Shown piece by piece: positions 20,968-31,140 of a DNA stretch of 40,631 nucleotides. The translations under genes and the position numbers were made by a program. A model generated the notes under the pieces. The model was not told the DNA's origin. It did not search any database and was given only the letters and a program-made list of their open reading frames with translations. Each line of letters begins with the position of its first letter. Position 1 is the first letter of the stretch. This stretch comes from an uncultured Prevotellaceae bacterium (GTDB taxonomy: Bacteria; Bacteroidota; Bacteroidia; Bacteroidales; Bacteroidaceae). The stretch covers positions 1 to 40,631 of the forward strand of contig CAMVDC010000007.1 in the NCBI GenBank assembly GCA_947166155.1, read 5' to 3'.

Positions 20968-21052
20968 TGAACCTTGCCTAAACCATCAGACCCCTCATTA
21001 CTCCCCCCCCAAAAAAAGGGTGAGAGACAGGCCATTCGGATGGAAATGACTA

Positions 21053-21105
21053 AATAGTTAAATTGTAAATAAAAAGTAAATCGTAAATCCGTAAATCGTA
21101 AATAA
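21053..21105 (+). repeat. Short A/T-rich GTAAAT(C) leader repeat upstream of the first PPIase gene
   Basis: GTAAAT at 21065, 21076, 21083, 21091, 21098. Confidence 0.7.
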
Positions 21106-21117
21106 ACAGACGAGATT

Positions 21118-22542
21118 ATGAAGCTACTGAGATATTTCATTCTTAACGTATCGCTTTTCGCTCTCACATCGGCCGCAATGGCGCAATCCGACCCCGTGGT
21201 GATGACCATCGACGGCAAGGATGTGAAGTTGTCGGAGTTTGCTTACAGCTTCAAGAAAAACAACTCGGAAGGTGTCATCGACCGTAAGACTGTAGAGGAA
21301 TATGTGCCACTGTTTGTGAACTTCAAACTGAAAGTAGCCGCAGCCGAAGATGCAGGATACGACACCCTGGCCAGCATGCGAAGCGACCTGGCATCGTATA
21401 AAGAAGAGATGCTGCTGCCCACATTGCGCTACGAACCCTTTATCGAACAACAGGCACGCATCACCTACGACAACACCGCCAAGCGTTTCGGTGATGCCGA
21501 CGTGATGGTGGCAAGCCACATACTGGTGCTCATGAGTCCCAATGCCACCGCAGCCGAGCAGACGGCAGCCAAGGCACGAATCGACTCCATCTATCAGGCC
21601 CTGCAGGGCGGTGCCGACTTTGCAGAACTGGCACGCAAATGCAGCGACGACAAAGCATCGGCAGTGAGGGGCGGCAGCCTCGGACAGTTTGGCAAAGGCA
21701 TGATGATTCCCGACTTCGAGAATGCCGTATTCGCAATGCAGAAAGGCGACGTGTCGGCACCTGTGAAGACCACTGTGGGTTGGCACATCATACGCCTTGA
21801 GGACCGTCACCCCTTCGGAACCTACGAATACCACCACGACAACATCATCAAGTTTCTCGAAGAAAACGGCATACGCGAGGCATCGGCAAAATACATGATC
21901 GACTCGTTGGCACGTGCCGAAGGAGTAGAGCGCGAAGTGGTCATCGACCGCCTGTTCAAACAGCTGACAGCCAAGGATGAAGAACAACGCAACCTGGCAC
22001 AAGAGTACTACGACGGCAGCCTCATGTATGAAATATGCAAGAAGGAAATATGGGACCCCGCCGATGCCGACAGCATAGGGCGCGAAAGCTATTTCAAGAA
22101 AAACAAGAAACAATACAAATGGAGTTCACCGCGCTATCGTGGCATCATCATCTATGCTAAAGACCAGGCAACAGCCGATGCCGCACTCAAACTGCTGAAG
22201 AAAGAAAAGAACTACAAGCAGTGGGAAAAACTCTTGAGCCAGACATTCAATACCGACTCGGTGAAGAACGTGGTGACAGCTCAGGGACTCTTCACCCAAG
22301 GCCTCGACCCAACAGTCGACGCACTGGCGTTCAAACAGAATACCGAAGTGAAAAAACTGACCAACTACCCCGTGGCGGTGACCTACGGCAAGATGCTGAA
22401 GAAACCAGAAAGCATCGACGACGTGATAGGCGAGGTGAAGAACGACTACCGCATGGCAAAAGAGCAACAGTGGGTCGACACGCTGAGAAAGAAATACACC
22501 TACAGCGTAAACAACGACGTACTCAAGCAGTTGGAAAATTAA
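21118..22542 (+). CDS. Periplasmic parvulin-type peptidylprolyl isomerase (PpiC/SurA-like), 474 aa
   Basis: Signal peptide; ASHILVLMSPNATAAEQTAAKARIDSIYQALQGGADFAELARKCSDDKASAVRGGSLGQFGKGMMIPDFENAVF parvulin domain. Confidence 0.9.
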   Translation: MKLLRYFILNVSLFALTSAAMAQSDPVVMTIDGKDVKLSEFAYSFKKNNSEGVIDRKTVEEYVPLFVNFKLKVAAAEDAGYDTLASMRSDLASYKEEMLLPTLRYEPFIEQQARITYDNTAKRFGDADVMVASHILVLMSPNATAAEQTAAKARIDSIYQALQGGADFAELARKCSDDKASAVRGGSLGQFGKGMMIPDFENAVFAMQKGDVSAPVKTTVGWHIIRLEDRHPFGTYEYHHDNIIKFLEENGIREASAKYMIDSLARAEGVEREVVIDRLFKQLTAKDEEQRNLAQEYYDGSLMYEICKKEIWDPADADSIGRESYFKKNKKQYKWSSPRYRGIIIYAKDQATADAALKLLKKEKNYKQWEKLLSQTFNTDSVKNVVTAQGLFTQGLDPTVDALAFKQNTEVKKLTNYPVAVTYGKMLKKPESIDDVIGEVKNDYRMAKEQQWVDTLRKKYTYSVNNDVLKQLEN

Positions 22543-22579
22543 AAACGATACATAGTTGTTGAATCAAAACCAAACAAAG

Positions 22580-23965
22580 ATGTCAAAGACAAAGTGTGGC
22601 ACCCGCCAATCATTCCTCATCATGGCATTCACCCTGTTCTCGATGGCAGCATCGGCACAGTCGGGCAGCAATGTAATCGACGAAGTGATATGGGTGGTAG
22701 GCGACGAAGCTATATACAAATCGGAAGTGGAAAACGCACGCATCGATGCACAGATGCAAGGACACCGTTTCGACGGCGACCCCTACTGCATCATACCCGA
22801 AAACCTTGCCGTGCAGAAACTCTTCATACACCAGGCAGCACTCGACTCAATCGAAGTGACCGACGGCGAAGTGATGCAGCGAGTCGATATGACCATCGAC
22901 CGCTACGTGCAGCTGCTGGGCTCAGCCGAAAAGGTGGAGCAATACTTCAAAATGCCGATGTCGAAACTGCGTGAGCAACAGTTTGAAATCATCAAAAACC
23001 AAACACTCACGCAAAAGGTGCAGCAGTCGCTGATAGAAAACACGAAAGTGTCGCCGGCACAGGTGCGCAACTACTTCAAGGACGTGCCCGAGGACAGCAT
23101 ACCATTCGTCCCAACGACCTACGAAGTGCAAATCATGACGCGTGAACCCAAAATAAGCCAAGAGGAAATCGACAGGGTGAAGGGCGAACTGCGAAGCTAC
23201 ACAGAACGTGTGAATGCCGGTACTGCCAACTTCTCAACCCTGGCCGTGATGTATTCCGAGGACAAGGGAACATCCGTAAACGGAGGTGAGACCGGATTCT
23301 TGAGCCGTGGCGAGCTGGTTCCAGAGTTTGCTAACGTGGCATTCAACCTGACCGACACCAAGACCATCAGCAAGATAGTAGAGACGGAATACGGATTCCA
23401 CATCATCCAGCTGATTGAAAAGCGAGGCGACAAGGTAAATGTGCGCCACATACTGCTGAAACCCAAGGCAACCGACGAGGCAATCAACGCATGTGTCAAC
23501 TTCCTCGACTCGGTGAGCAACGAAATACGACGTGGCGAATACACATTCGAAGACTGTGTACCATACCTCTCCGACGACAAGAACACACGCAACAACTATG
23601 GAACCATCGTATATAAAGACCCCGATACTTGGGAGACATTCACCAAGATACAGATGGTAAACCTGCCAACCGAGGTGGCACGCAAGGTGGCAAACATGAA
23701 TATCGGTGAACTCTCGGCACCATTCATCATGACCAACCAGCAAGAACGTGAAGTGGTGGCAGTGGTGAAACTGAAGAACAAAATCAACGGCCACCGCGCA
23801 ACAATGAAGGACGACTATCAAGTGCTGCGCGACGTGCTTGTCGAGAAACTCAACGAAGAGAAGATAGAACAATGGATAAAGGAAAAGCAACGAACCACAT
23901 ACGTCAAAATCAACGGCGACTGGAACCACTGCGAATTCCAATATCCGGGATGGATAAAAGAATGA
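22580..23965 (+). CDS. SurA-like peptidylprolyl isomerase, about 461 aa
   Basis: Parvulin motifs FSTLAVMYSEDKGTSVNGGETGFLSRGELVPEFANVAF and YGFHIIQLIEKRGDKVNVRHILLKP. Confidence 0.9.
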   Translation: MSKTKCGTRQSFLIMAFTLFSMAASAQSGSNVIDEVIWVVGDEAIYKSEVENARIDAQMQGHRFDGDPYCIIPENLAVQKLFIHQAALDSIEVTDGEVMQRVDMTIDRYVQLLGSAEKVEQYFKMPMSKLREQQFEIIKNQTLTQKVQQSLIENTKVSPAQVRNYFKDVPEDSIPFVPTTYEVQIMTREPKISQEEIDRVKGELRSYTERVNAGTANFSTLAVMYSEDKGTSVNGGETGFLSRGELVPEFANVAFNLTDTKTISKIVETEYGFHIIQLIEKRGDKVNVRHILLKPKATDEAINACVNFLDSVSNEIRRGEYTFEDCVPYLSDDKNTRNNYGTIVYKDPDTWETFTKIQMVNLPTEVARKVANMNIGELSAPFIMTNQQEREVVAVVKLKNKINGHRATMKDDYQVLRDVLVEKLNEEKIEQWIKEKQRTTYVKINGDWNHCEFQYPGWIKE

Positions 23966-23991
23966 CAAACCACACCACAACCCTGCACACA

Positions 23992-25608
23992 ATGATGAAG
24001 CATAGGATACTTTTCGTGAGCATCCTGTGCTTTATGGTGTGTGTTGTGGCCAATGCCCAGGTGAAGTCAGGACGCAAGACCGATTCACGCATCTTCCTCA
24101 TACACTCCGACCTGCTGTATAAGACACCACGCGAAGGCAATGCAGAGATACTGGTTGGCAATGTGAAGCTGAGCCATGAAGGCATTTACCTCGACTGCGA
24201 CAGTGCCCGCTTCTATCGCGACGACAACTCATTCGATGCCTACGGACATGTCAAGATGGTGCAGGGCGATACACTGTCACTCGTCAGCGACTCTTTGTTC
24301 TACGACGGATTCGGCATGCAGGCACATGCCCGAGGCAATGTGGTACTGATACACAACAAGTCGAAACTGACAACCAACAAACTCGACTACGACCGAGTCT
24401 ATGGTGTGGGTATGTATATCGACGGCGGTACACTCTACGATGCCGACAATGTCCTCACCTCGTATTGGGGACAGTACACACTGTCGACACATGAGGCATT
24501 CTTTACCGACAACGTAGAACTCAACAATCCCAAGTTCAACCTTGTGTCCGACACCTTATATTATTATACAGACACAGAGTTTGCGAAGATAGTGACGCCG
24601 ACCAACATAACCACTGAAGATGGAACTTTCGTCTATGGCGAAGCCGGCGACTACGATACAAAGATGTCGCGCGCAAACCTGCTCAATCGCTCGTATATCA
24701 TCAAGGATATGCGAAAAATTATAGGCGACAGCCTCCACTACGACAAAACGACAGGCATAAGCGAGGCATTCGGCGACGTAATACTGACCGACGACGAGAA
24801 CCTCTGTGCGCTGAAGGGCAACTATCTGTGGTATGAAGAAGCAACAGGCAATGCATTGGCAACCGACAATGCAGTGGCAATGGAGTATTCCAGCCCCGAC
24901 ACTCTGTATGTGCATGCTGATACGTTGCGCATGTATACCTTCAACCTCGATACCGACTCGGTATATCGCAACCTGCATGCTTACAACCACGTGCGAATGT
25001 TCAGCAACGATGTGCAGGGAGTGTGTGACTCGATGGTTACACTCGAACTCGACTCGTGTACATATATGTATGGACAGCCGATATTGTGGAACGAGCAGCA
25101 ACAAGTGTTTGGCGAGGAAATACACGTTTACAACAACGACAGCACTATCGACTGGATACACATACTGCGCCAGGCAATGACCATCGAGCAACTCGATTCA
25201 GTCAGCTACAACCAGGTATCGGCACGCGAGATGATGTGCTACTTCAAGGATGGAGAACTGGAACACAACGAAGCGCATGGTAATGTGTACGTCACTTATT
25301 TTATAGAGGAAGACGACGGCTCGCGCCTGCTTGCAAACTACACCGAGACCTCACAACTCTTTCTTTACATGCAGGACAAGAAGGTGAACAAGATATGGAT
25401 GCCCAAAGCCCAGGGCACCATGTTCCCAACCATTATGCTACCAAACGACAAGCGCTATCACGCCAACTTTGCTTGGTTTGACTACATACGTCCTGTTGAC
25501 AAGGACGACATCTTTGTGTGGAGGGGAAAAGGCGAAGGCATGATGCTCAAGTCGACACCCATACGCAACTCACCACGTCAGAAACTATCGGACATAAAGG
25601 ATAATTAA
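23992..25608 (+). CDS. OstA/LptA-like periplasmic protein
   Basis: Signal peptide MMKHRILFVSILCFMVCVVANAQ; repeated OstA-like strands (LVGNVKLSHEGIYLDCDSARFY, AYGHVKMVQGDTLSLVSDSLFYDG). Confidence 0.85.
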   Translation: MMKHRILFVSILCFMVCVVANAQVKSGRKTDSRIFLIHSDLLYKTPREGNAEILVGNVKLSHEGIYLDCDSARFYRDDNSFDAYGHVKMVQGDTLSLVSDSLFYDGFGMQAHARGNVVLIHNKSKLTTNKLDYDRVYGVGMYIDGGTLYDADNVLTSYWGQYTLSTHEAFFTDNVELNNPKFNLVSDTLYYYTDTEFAKIVTPTNITTEDGTFVYGEAGDYDTKMSRANLLNRSYIIKDMRKIIGDSLHYDKTTGISEAFGDVILTDDENLCALKGNYLWYEEATGNALATDNAVAMEYSSPDTLYVHADTLRMYTFNLDTDSVYRNLHAYNHVRMFSNDVQGVCDSMVTLELDSCTYMYGQPILWNEQQQVFGEEIHVYNNDSTIDWIHILRQAMTIEQLDSVSYNQVSAREMMCYFKDGELEHNEAHGNVYVTYFIEEDDGSRLLANYTETSQLFLYMQDKKVNKIWMPKAQGTMFPTIMLPNDKRYHANFAWFDYIRPVDKDDIFVWRGKGEGMMLKSTPIRNSPRQKLSDIKDN

Positions 25609-25621
25609 TCACAACATAACT

Positions 25622-25915
25622 ATGTCACTATTCAGAGTAAATAAGCCCCGGGGATTTCAGCACAACTACATATACTACGACCCTCGAAAGGAAAAGTTGC
25701 AAAAGATAGAAGAGAACGCAAAACGCGAGCTCGGCCTCTTGCCTGAGAAGGAGTTCGACCCTGAAGATATACGTGGCAAATTCGTTGGTGCTACGTCTCA
25801 CCTCAAGCGGAGAAAGGAGAGCGGACGCAAGCCCATCTCGTCAGGCATTTTGATTATGATCATCATCTTGCTTATCCTCGTGATGAAGTATATCTACACA
25901 GGACGCGTCTTCTGA
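25622..25915 (+). CDS. Small conserved-type protein with one C-terminal transmembrane helix, 97 aa
   Basis: SSGILIMIIILLILVMKYIYTGRVF C-terminal TM; sits tightly between the ostA-like gene and mutL. Confidence 0.7.
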   Translation: MSLFRVNKPRGFQHNYIYYDPRKEKLQKIEENAKRELGLLPEKEFDPEDIRGKFVGATSHLKRRKESGRKPISSGILIMIIILLILVMKYIYTGRVF

Positions 25916-25967
25916 CACGCTTGTGTGTGCCCTGCACGAGTTTTAACCTCTTTAATATAAATATTAA

Positions 25968-27839
25968 ATGGACGATATAATACACTTGTTGCCCGACTCG
26001 GTGGCAAATCAGATAGCTGCCGGCGAAGTGGTACAGCGGCCTGCATCAATCGTGAAGGAGTTGGTCGAAAACTCACTCGATGCGGGGGCAAGCAAAGTGC
26101 AGGTACTGGTTACCGACGGTGGCCGCACTTGTGTGCAGGTCGTCGACGATGGAAAGGGGATGTCGGAGACTGATGCACGCCTGGCTTTCGAGCGGCATGC
26201 AACATCGAAAATCCTGCAGGCAGCCGATTTGTTCACACTCACCACGATGGGATTCAGGGGCGAGGCCCTTGCTTCGATAGCAGCTGTTGCACAGGTGGAA
26301 CTCAAGACACGTAGGCCCGACGACGAACTTGGCACCCATATCGTGATAGCTGGGTCGAAGGTCGAACAACAGGAGCCGATAGCCTGTCCTGTGGGAAGCA
26401 ATTTTGCGGTAAAGAACCTCTTCTATAACGTGCCGGCACGTCGTAAGTTCCTTAAGTCAAACCAGACAGAACTGACCAATGTGATAACTGATTTCGAGCG
26501 CATTGTGCTCACTCACCCCGAAGTGTCATTCACATTGTTCAACAACGGTGCCGAGGTGTATAATCTGCCAGAAACCAACACAAGGCAGCGCATTGCCGAT
26601 GTGTTCGGAAAGAAACTGAATTCTGAACTTGTGCCGCTTGACGTCGAGACCACCCTCGTTACGATATCAGGATTTGTGGGACAGCCGGAATCCTCAAAAA
26701 AGCGCGGGCACAATCAGTTTTTCTTCGTCAACGGGCGCTATATGCGTCATCCTTATTTCCATAGTGCGGTGATGCACGCCTACGAAAATATCATTCCCGT
26801 AGGCGACCACGTGTCGTATTTCATTTATCTCAAGGTCGACCCCGCAACCATCGACGTCAATGTCCATCCCACGAAGACCGAGATAAAATTCGACAACGAA
26901 CAAGCTATATGGCAATTATTGAGTGCAGCCGTGAGGGAGGCGCTTGGGCGTTATTGCAGCATCCCGACGATCGATTTTGATACGAACGACAAACCCGACA
27001 TACCTACACTTATGTATGGCCAGGCAAAGTCGGCAGCTCCGCGTCCTGTGCCTATTACTACCGACTACAACCCATTCAACCTCGACAAGCCTACACAACA
27101 TTCTCAACGCCCCATGTCGGGCTCGAATACGTCGCATTTTGATCAGGAAACACTCACTCACAATGCTCCTGCCGATGCCTTGAGCATGTACGATGAGGCG
27201 CTATCCATGTCCCAACATCATGGTGCCGACACCCAACCACAGCTCTTCGATACGCCCACCGAACGCCCTGTGGTCGATTCATCGGTGCCTTATTTCCAGT
27301 ATAAGGGCCGTTATCTGGTGTTGCCCACAGCATCGGGATTGATAGTGGTTGACCAACATCGTGCCCATGTGTGTGTCTTGTTCGAGCAGTATTTGCAGAC
27401 ACTGTTTCAGCAGCAAGGGGTGTCGCAGGGACTCCTTTTCCCCGAGGTCGTACAGTTTACGAAGCAAGAGACCATCATCCTTGAAGACATCATGAGCGAC
27501 TTGGAGTGTATCGGTTTCGAGCTCACCAGTCTTGGCGGCGGTTCCTATTCGCTCACCGGCATTCCCTCGGGCATAGATGGCATCGATCCTCAGCGTCTGC
27601 TCCACGACCTCATTGCCCGTGCCTCCGAAAGCGGATGTGCCAAGGATCTCGTACATCGCACCATCGCACTCGGCATGGCAAAAGCCGTGGCTATAGTTTA
27701 TGGTCAGGTTCTCACCGACGACGAGGTCCGGCTTCTGCTGCAGCAACTCTTCTCGCTACCGTCATCCAAGTATACTCCCGATGGCAAACTTGTGTATGCA
27801 GTTGTCGACGATTCCGTCTTCGAAAAGAGTTTCAAATGA
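25968..27839 (+). CDS. mutL: DNA mismatch repair protein MutL
   Basis: IAAGEVVQRPASIVKELVENSLDAGA, GFRGEALASIAAVA, NVHPTKTEIKF. Confidence 0.96.
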   Translation: MDDIIHLLPDSVANQIAAGEVVQRPASIVKELVENSLDAGASKVQVLVTDGGRTCVQVVDDGKGMSETDARLAFERHATSKILQAADLFTLTTMGFRGEALASIAAVAQVELKTRRPDDELGTHIVIAGSKVEQQEPIACPVGSNFAVKNLFYNVPARRKFLKSNQTELTNVITDFERIVLTHPEVSFTLFNNGAEVYNLPETNTRQRIADVFGKKLNSELVPLDVETTLVTISGFVGQPESSKKRGHNQFFFVNGRYMRHPYFHSAVMHAYENIIPVGDHVSYFIYLKVDPATIDVNVHPTKTEIKFDNEQAIWQLLSAAVREALGRYCSIPTIDFDTNDKPDIPTLMYGQAKSAAPRPVPITTDYNPFNLDKPTQHSQRPMSGSNTSHFDQETLTHNAPADALSMYDEALSMSQHHGADTQPQLFDTPTERPVVDSSVPYFQYKGRYLVLPTASGLIVVDQHRAHVCVLFEQYLQTLFQQQGVSQGLLFPEVVQFTKQETIILEDIMSDLECIGFELTSLGGGSYSLTGIPSGIDGIDPQRLLHDLIARASESGCAKDLVHRTIALGMAKAVAIVYGQVLTDDEVRLLLQQLFSLPSSKYTPDGKLVYAVVDDSVFEKSFK

Positions 27840-28221
27840 GCTTTGCGATACATAAGTCAATGTATAAAAATATAGCTGAAACTTTGCACACTTTTGCAAT
27901 CTGTACGCAATATAATGAAGTGAAACGTTGAAAAAAACTTAAAAAAACGGCTCTTACATGAAATTTTTTTCAATAAAGTGTGTACTTGTAAACTAAAAAT
28001 TGTAAATTTGCCGTCGAAAAGTGGACTGATAGCCGATAGGAAGCAGATTTTCCATTTGTAAAATCGGTATGTTCCACAGGCGTTTCTTGCCGCATGCAAA
28101 TGATGACTACGTGAGTGAATAAAGCGGTTGGAACAGTATAGCCAATAAAAATATGTGAGAATAAACGTGAATGAAAACAAAGTAACGTAAGTAATATTAA
28201 CATTTTAAAAAGAAGTATTTT

Positions 28222-29394
28222 ATGAAGAAACTTTTGATTGCACTGGCTTTTGTCGGTCTTGGTACTGCAGCTAACGCTCAGACCACACAAATTGAAACAC
28301 CTTCTAAGTACACCGTTGCCACCAATTCATTCTGGTCAAACTGGTACGTACAGTTGGGTGTTGACATGACTGTTCAGAATCCTTATCAGAAAAATCTGAT
28401 TGACGACGGATGGCATGAAGGTCGTTCTTATGGTGTAAACGTTGCCGTTGGTAAGTGGTTTACTCCAGGTCTTGGTCTTCGTTTGAAGGCTCAGTGGGAG
28501 AATGGTGCATTTGCACACGCTTTCCGCAACACAGACCACGTAATCTATACTCCTGACTTCGAGAAGGGTGGTTACGGTGCTATCTATGGCGATGTTCAGT
28601 TCAACCTGAGCAACCTCTTTGCTGGTTATAGCGACACTCGCGTTTGGAACATCATCGCTTATCCACGTGCTGGTGTTATGCGCAACTTCGCTGCTAACCA
28701 GTACACTCCAGTACTTGGTGCAGGTTTGCAGAACACATGGAAGATCAGCAAGGCTGTAGGTGTTTACCTCGACCTCTCTTACAATGCTGCTTCTACTCGC
28801 GCATTCGGCTTCATCAACGAAGATGGAGGCGACGGAACTCGTCACCATGGCTATGCAGTAGCAGAAATCGGTGTAAACCTCAACCTGGGCAAGACTGGCT
28901 GGGACAAGGCTGTTACACTCGAGGCTTACAACGCACTTGCTGCTCAATCAGAGGCTGCACTTGCTAAACTGCGTGCCGAACTCGACAAGGAACGTGCTGA
29001 AAACGCTCGTCTGCGTGCCGAACTGGCTAAGAAGCCAACCGACACTGGTGGTTCTGTAAAGGTAGAGCGCGTAGTTGCTGCTACTACTACTTCTGTATTC
29101 TTCGACATCAACTCTACAAGCCTCAACTCAAAGAAGGACCTCATCAACCTCGAGGCTGTTGCTGCTGCTGCTAAGCAGACAGGTGCTAAGCTCGTCGTTA
29201 CTGGTTCTGCCGACAGCAAGACTGGTTCATCTGCATGGAACCAGAAGTTGTCTGAAGGTCGTGCTCAGGCTGTTGCCGACGAACTCGTTCGCCTCGGTGT
29301 AAGCCGCGACAACATCGAAGTTAAGGCTGTTGGTGGTGTAAACGAAGTATCTCCTTACACTCTCAACCGTCGTGCAGTCGTAGCTTTCAAGTAA
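28222..29394 (+). CDS. OmpA-family outer-membrane protein, 390 aa
   Basis: Signal peptide, beta-barrel N-terminus, coiled segment LAKLRAELDKERAENARLRAEL, OmpA C-terminal domain (VTGSADSKTGSSAWNQKLSEGRAQAVADEL). Confidence 0.93.
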   Translation: MKKLLIALAFVGLGTAANAQTTQIETPSKYTVATNSFWSNWYVQLGVDMTVQNPYQKNLIDDGWHEGRSYGVNVAVGKWFTPGLGLRLKAQWENGAFAHAFRNTDHVIYTPDFEKGGYGAIYGDVQFNLSNLFAGYSDTRVWNIIAYPRAGVMRNFAANQYTPVLGAGLQNTWKISKAVGVYLDLSYNAASTRAFGFINEDGGDGTRHHGYAVAEIGVNLNLGKTGWDKAVTLEAYNALAAQSEAALAKLRAELDKERAENARLRAELAKKPTDTGGSVKVERVVAATTTSVFFDINSTSLNSKKDLINLEAVAAAAKQTGAKLVVTGSADSKTGSSAWNQKLSEGRAQAVADELVRLGVSRDNIEVKAVGGVNEVSPYTLNRRAVVAFK

Positions 29395-29457
29395 TCTGAG
29401 GTTACTGACACGCAAAACACTATTTTGCCCGACTCATTTGTGGTCGGCATACAATAC

Positions 29458-29488
29458 GGGGTGCCGCTTCTGAGCGACACCCCTTTTT
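29458..29488 (+). terminator. Rho-independent terminator of the ompA-family gene
   Basis: GGGGTGCCGCT-TCTG-AGCGACACCCC then TTTTT. Confidence 0.85.
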
Positions 29489-29526
29489 GTATCCATCACA
29501 ACATACTGTAGTGATACCCGAAAAAT

Positions 29527-29714
29527 GAGTGCGCAGTCTCGACCCCGCGAGTGCGCAGTCTCGACCCCGCGAGTGCGCAGTCTCGACCCCGCGAGTGCGC
29601 GGTCTCGACCCCGCGAGTGCGCAGTCTCAGCCCCGCGAGTGCGCAGTCTCGACCCCGCGAGTGCGCAGTCTCAGCCCCGCGAGTGCGCAGTCTCAGCCCC
29701 GCGAGTGCGCAGTC
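29527..29714. repeat. 22-bp tandem array E (unit GAGTGCGCAGTCTC[GA/AG]CCCCGC, 8.5 units)
   Basis: GAGTGCGC at 29527, 29549, 29571, 29593, 29615, 29637, 29659, 29681, 29703. Confidence 0.97.
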
Positions 29715-29752
29715 ATTTCTTTTAATCCTATATTACATCATAACTTTCTAAT

Positions 29753-30871
29753 ATGAAGAGAACAATATTTGCTGCTATAGTTGCAGCGGGAGTACTTGCT
29801 GCATGTACACCCAAGAATGAAAACCAATCAAACGAAGACAATATGATAACATCGAATCTTACACAAGAGTGGGACAAAGTGTTCTCGCTCAGCGACAAGG
29901 TGAACCATCGTAAAGTGACATTCACAACCCAGTATGGCTTCACACTTGCAGCCGACCTCTACGAACCCAAAGACGCTGAAGGCACATTGCCCGGCATAGC
30001 TGTGTCGGGACCATTCGGTGCCACAAAGGAACAATCGAGCGGACTTTATGCCATGCAGATGGCCGAACGTGGATATGTAGCTATGGCTTTCGACCCCTCG
30101 TTCACCGGCGAAAGCAGCGGTGAACCGCGCCGCACGGCATCGCCCGACATCAACACCGAGGACTTCATGGCCGCTGTCGACTACCTCGCTTCACTGCCGC
30201 AGGTCGATGCCAACCGCATCGGCATCATAGGTATCTGTGGCTGGGGAGGCATAGCTCTCAATGCTGCTGCTGCCGACACTCGCATCAAGGCCACGGTTGT
30301 ATCAACAATGTACGACATGACTCGCGTGAGCGGTAATGGATATTTCGATTCCGACAACAACGAGCAGGCACGTCATGCAGCTCGCGAAGCCCTTGCTGCT
30401 CAGCGTCTTGCCGACCCTTCAGCCATGGCTGGTGGGGTGGTTGACCCACTGCCCGACGATGCACCTCAGTTCGTGAAGGACTATTACGACTACTACAAGA
30501 CCTCGCGCGGCTATCACTCTCGCAGCGGAAACTCCAACGACGGCTGGCGCTCGATTGGTACTCAGGCCTATAGCAATGCCCGATTCCTTTACTACACCAA
30601 CGAAATCCGCTCGGCTGTGCTCGTGATGCATGGCGAGAAAGCCCACTCGCGCTATTTTGGCGAAGATGCATTCAAGTATATGGTCGAGGGACGTCCCGAG
30701 GCTGGTATTGCCCCCAATCCATGTCCTGAAAACAAGCAGTTGCTCATCATCCCAGGTGCCTCACACTGCGACCTCTACGATGGTGGCTATACTGAACTTG
30801 AGGGAAAGGGTGAACCCAAGAACCTCATCCCATGGGACACACTTGCCGACTTCTTTGCTAAAAACATGTAA
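29753..30871 (+). CDS. Lipoprotein alpha/beta hydrolase (dienelactone hydrolase-like), 372 aa
   Basis: MKRTIFAAIVAAGVLAACTPKN lipobox; GIIGICGWGGIALNAA nucleophile region; VLVMHGEKAHSRYF; GASHCDLYDG. Confidence 0.88.
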   Translation: MKRTIFAAIVAAGVLAACTPKNENQSNEDNMITSNLTQEWDKVFSLSDKVNHRKVTFTTQYGFTLAADLYEPKDAEGTLPGIAVSGPFGATKEQSSGLYAMQMAERGYVAMAFDPSFTGESSGEPRRTASPDINTEDFMAAVDYLASLPQVDANRIGIIGICGWGGIALNAAAADTRIKATVVSTMYDMTRVSGNGYFDSDNNEQARHAAREALAAQRLADPSAMAGGVVDPLPDDAPQFVKDYYDYYKTSRGYHSRSGNSNDGWRSIGTQAYSNARFLYYTNEIRSAVLVMHGEKAHSRYFGEDAFKYMVEGRPEAGIAPNPCPENKQLLIIPGASHCDLYDGGYTELEGKGEPKNLIPWDTLADFFAKNM

Positions 30872-31061
30872 TCGTTGCGTAAAATACATGTAATCAGTAT
30901 AATAATTATATGTAATCAGCTTGATAAATACATGTAATTGGCATTATAAATACGTGTAATTGGCATTATGAATACATGTAATTGGCATTATAAATACATG
31001 TAATTGGCATTATGAATACGTGTAATTGGCTTTAAAAATACATGTAATCAATAGTGATCAA
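30864..31061. repeat. 22-bp tandem array F (unit ACATGTAATTGGCATTATRAAT, 9 units)
   Basis: ACATGTAAT-type anchors at 30864, 30886, 30908, 30930, 30952, 30974, 30996, 31018, 31040. The first unit contains the hydrolase stop codon. Confidence 0.97.
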
Positions 31062-31074
31062 CTATGCATAAATC

Positions 31075-31118
31075 AATATGGGTGGCGGAGAATATCTACT
31101 CCGTCACCCATATTTTCT
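31075..31118. terminator. Bidirectional terminator hairpin between the hydrolase (+) and flavodoxin (-)
   Basis: AATATGGGTGGCGGAG-AATATCTA-CTCCGTCACCCATATT then TTC/TTT. Confidence 0.85.
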
Positions 31119-31140
31119 TTCACTCTGTGGTGTCTTTCCT

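Noticed and set aside
29458-29488. Possible riboswitch at the ompA 3' end
   Set aside because: Simple G/C-rich hairpin plus T-run best explained as an intrinsic terminator.
29525-29756. Three overlapping + ORFs (62-76 aa) with repeating RVRSLDPASAQSRPRECAVS peptides
   Set aside because: They arise because a stop-free 22-bp repeat (not a multiple of 3) reads open in all frames with a 66-bp super-period. No independent coding evidence.
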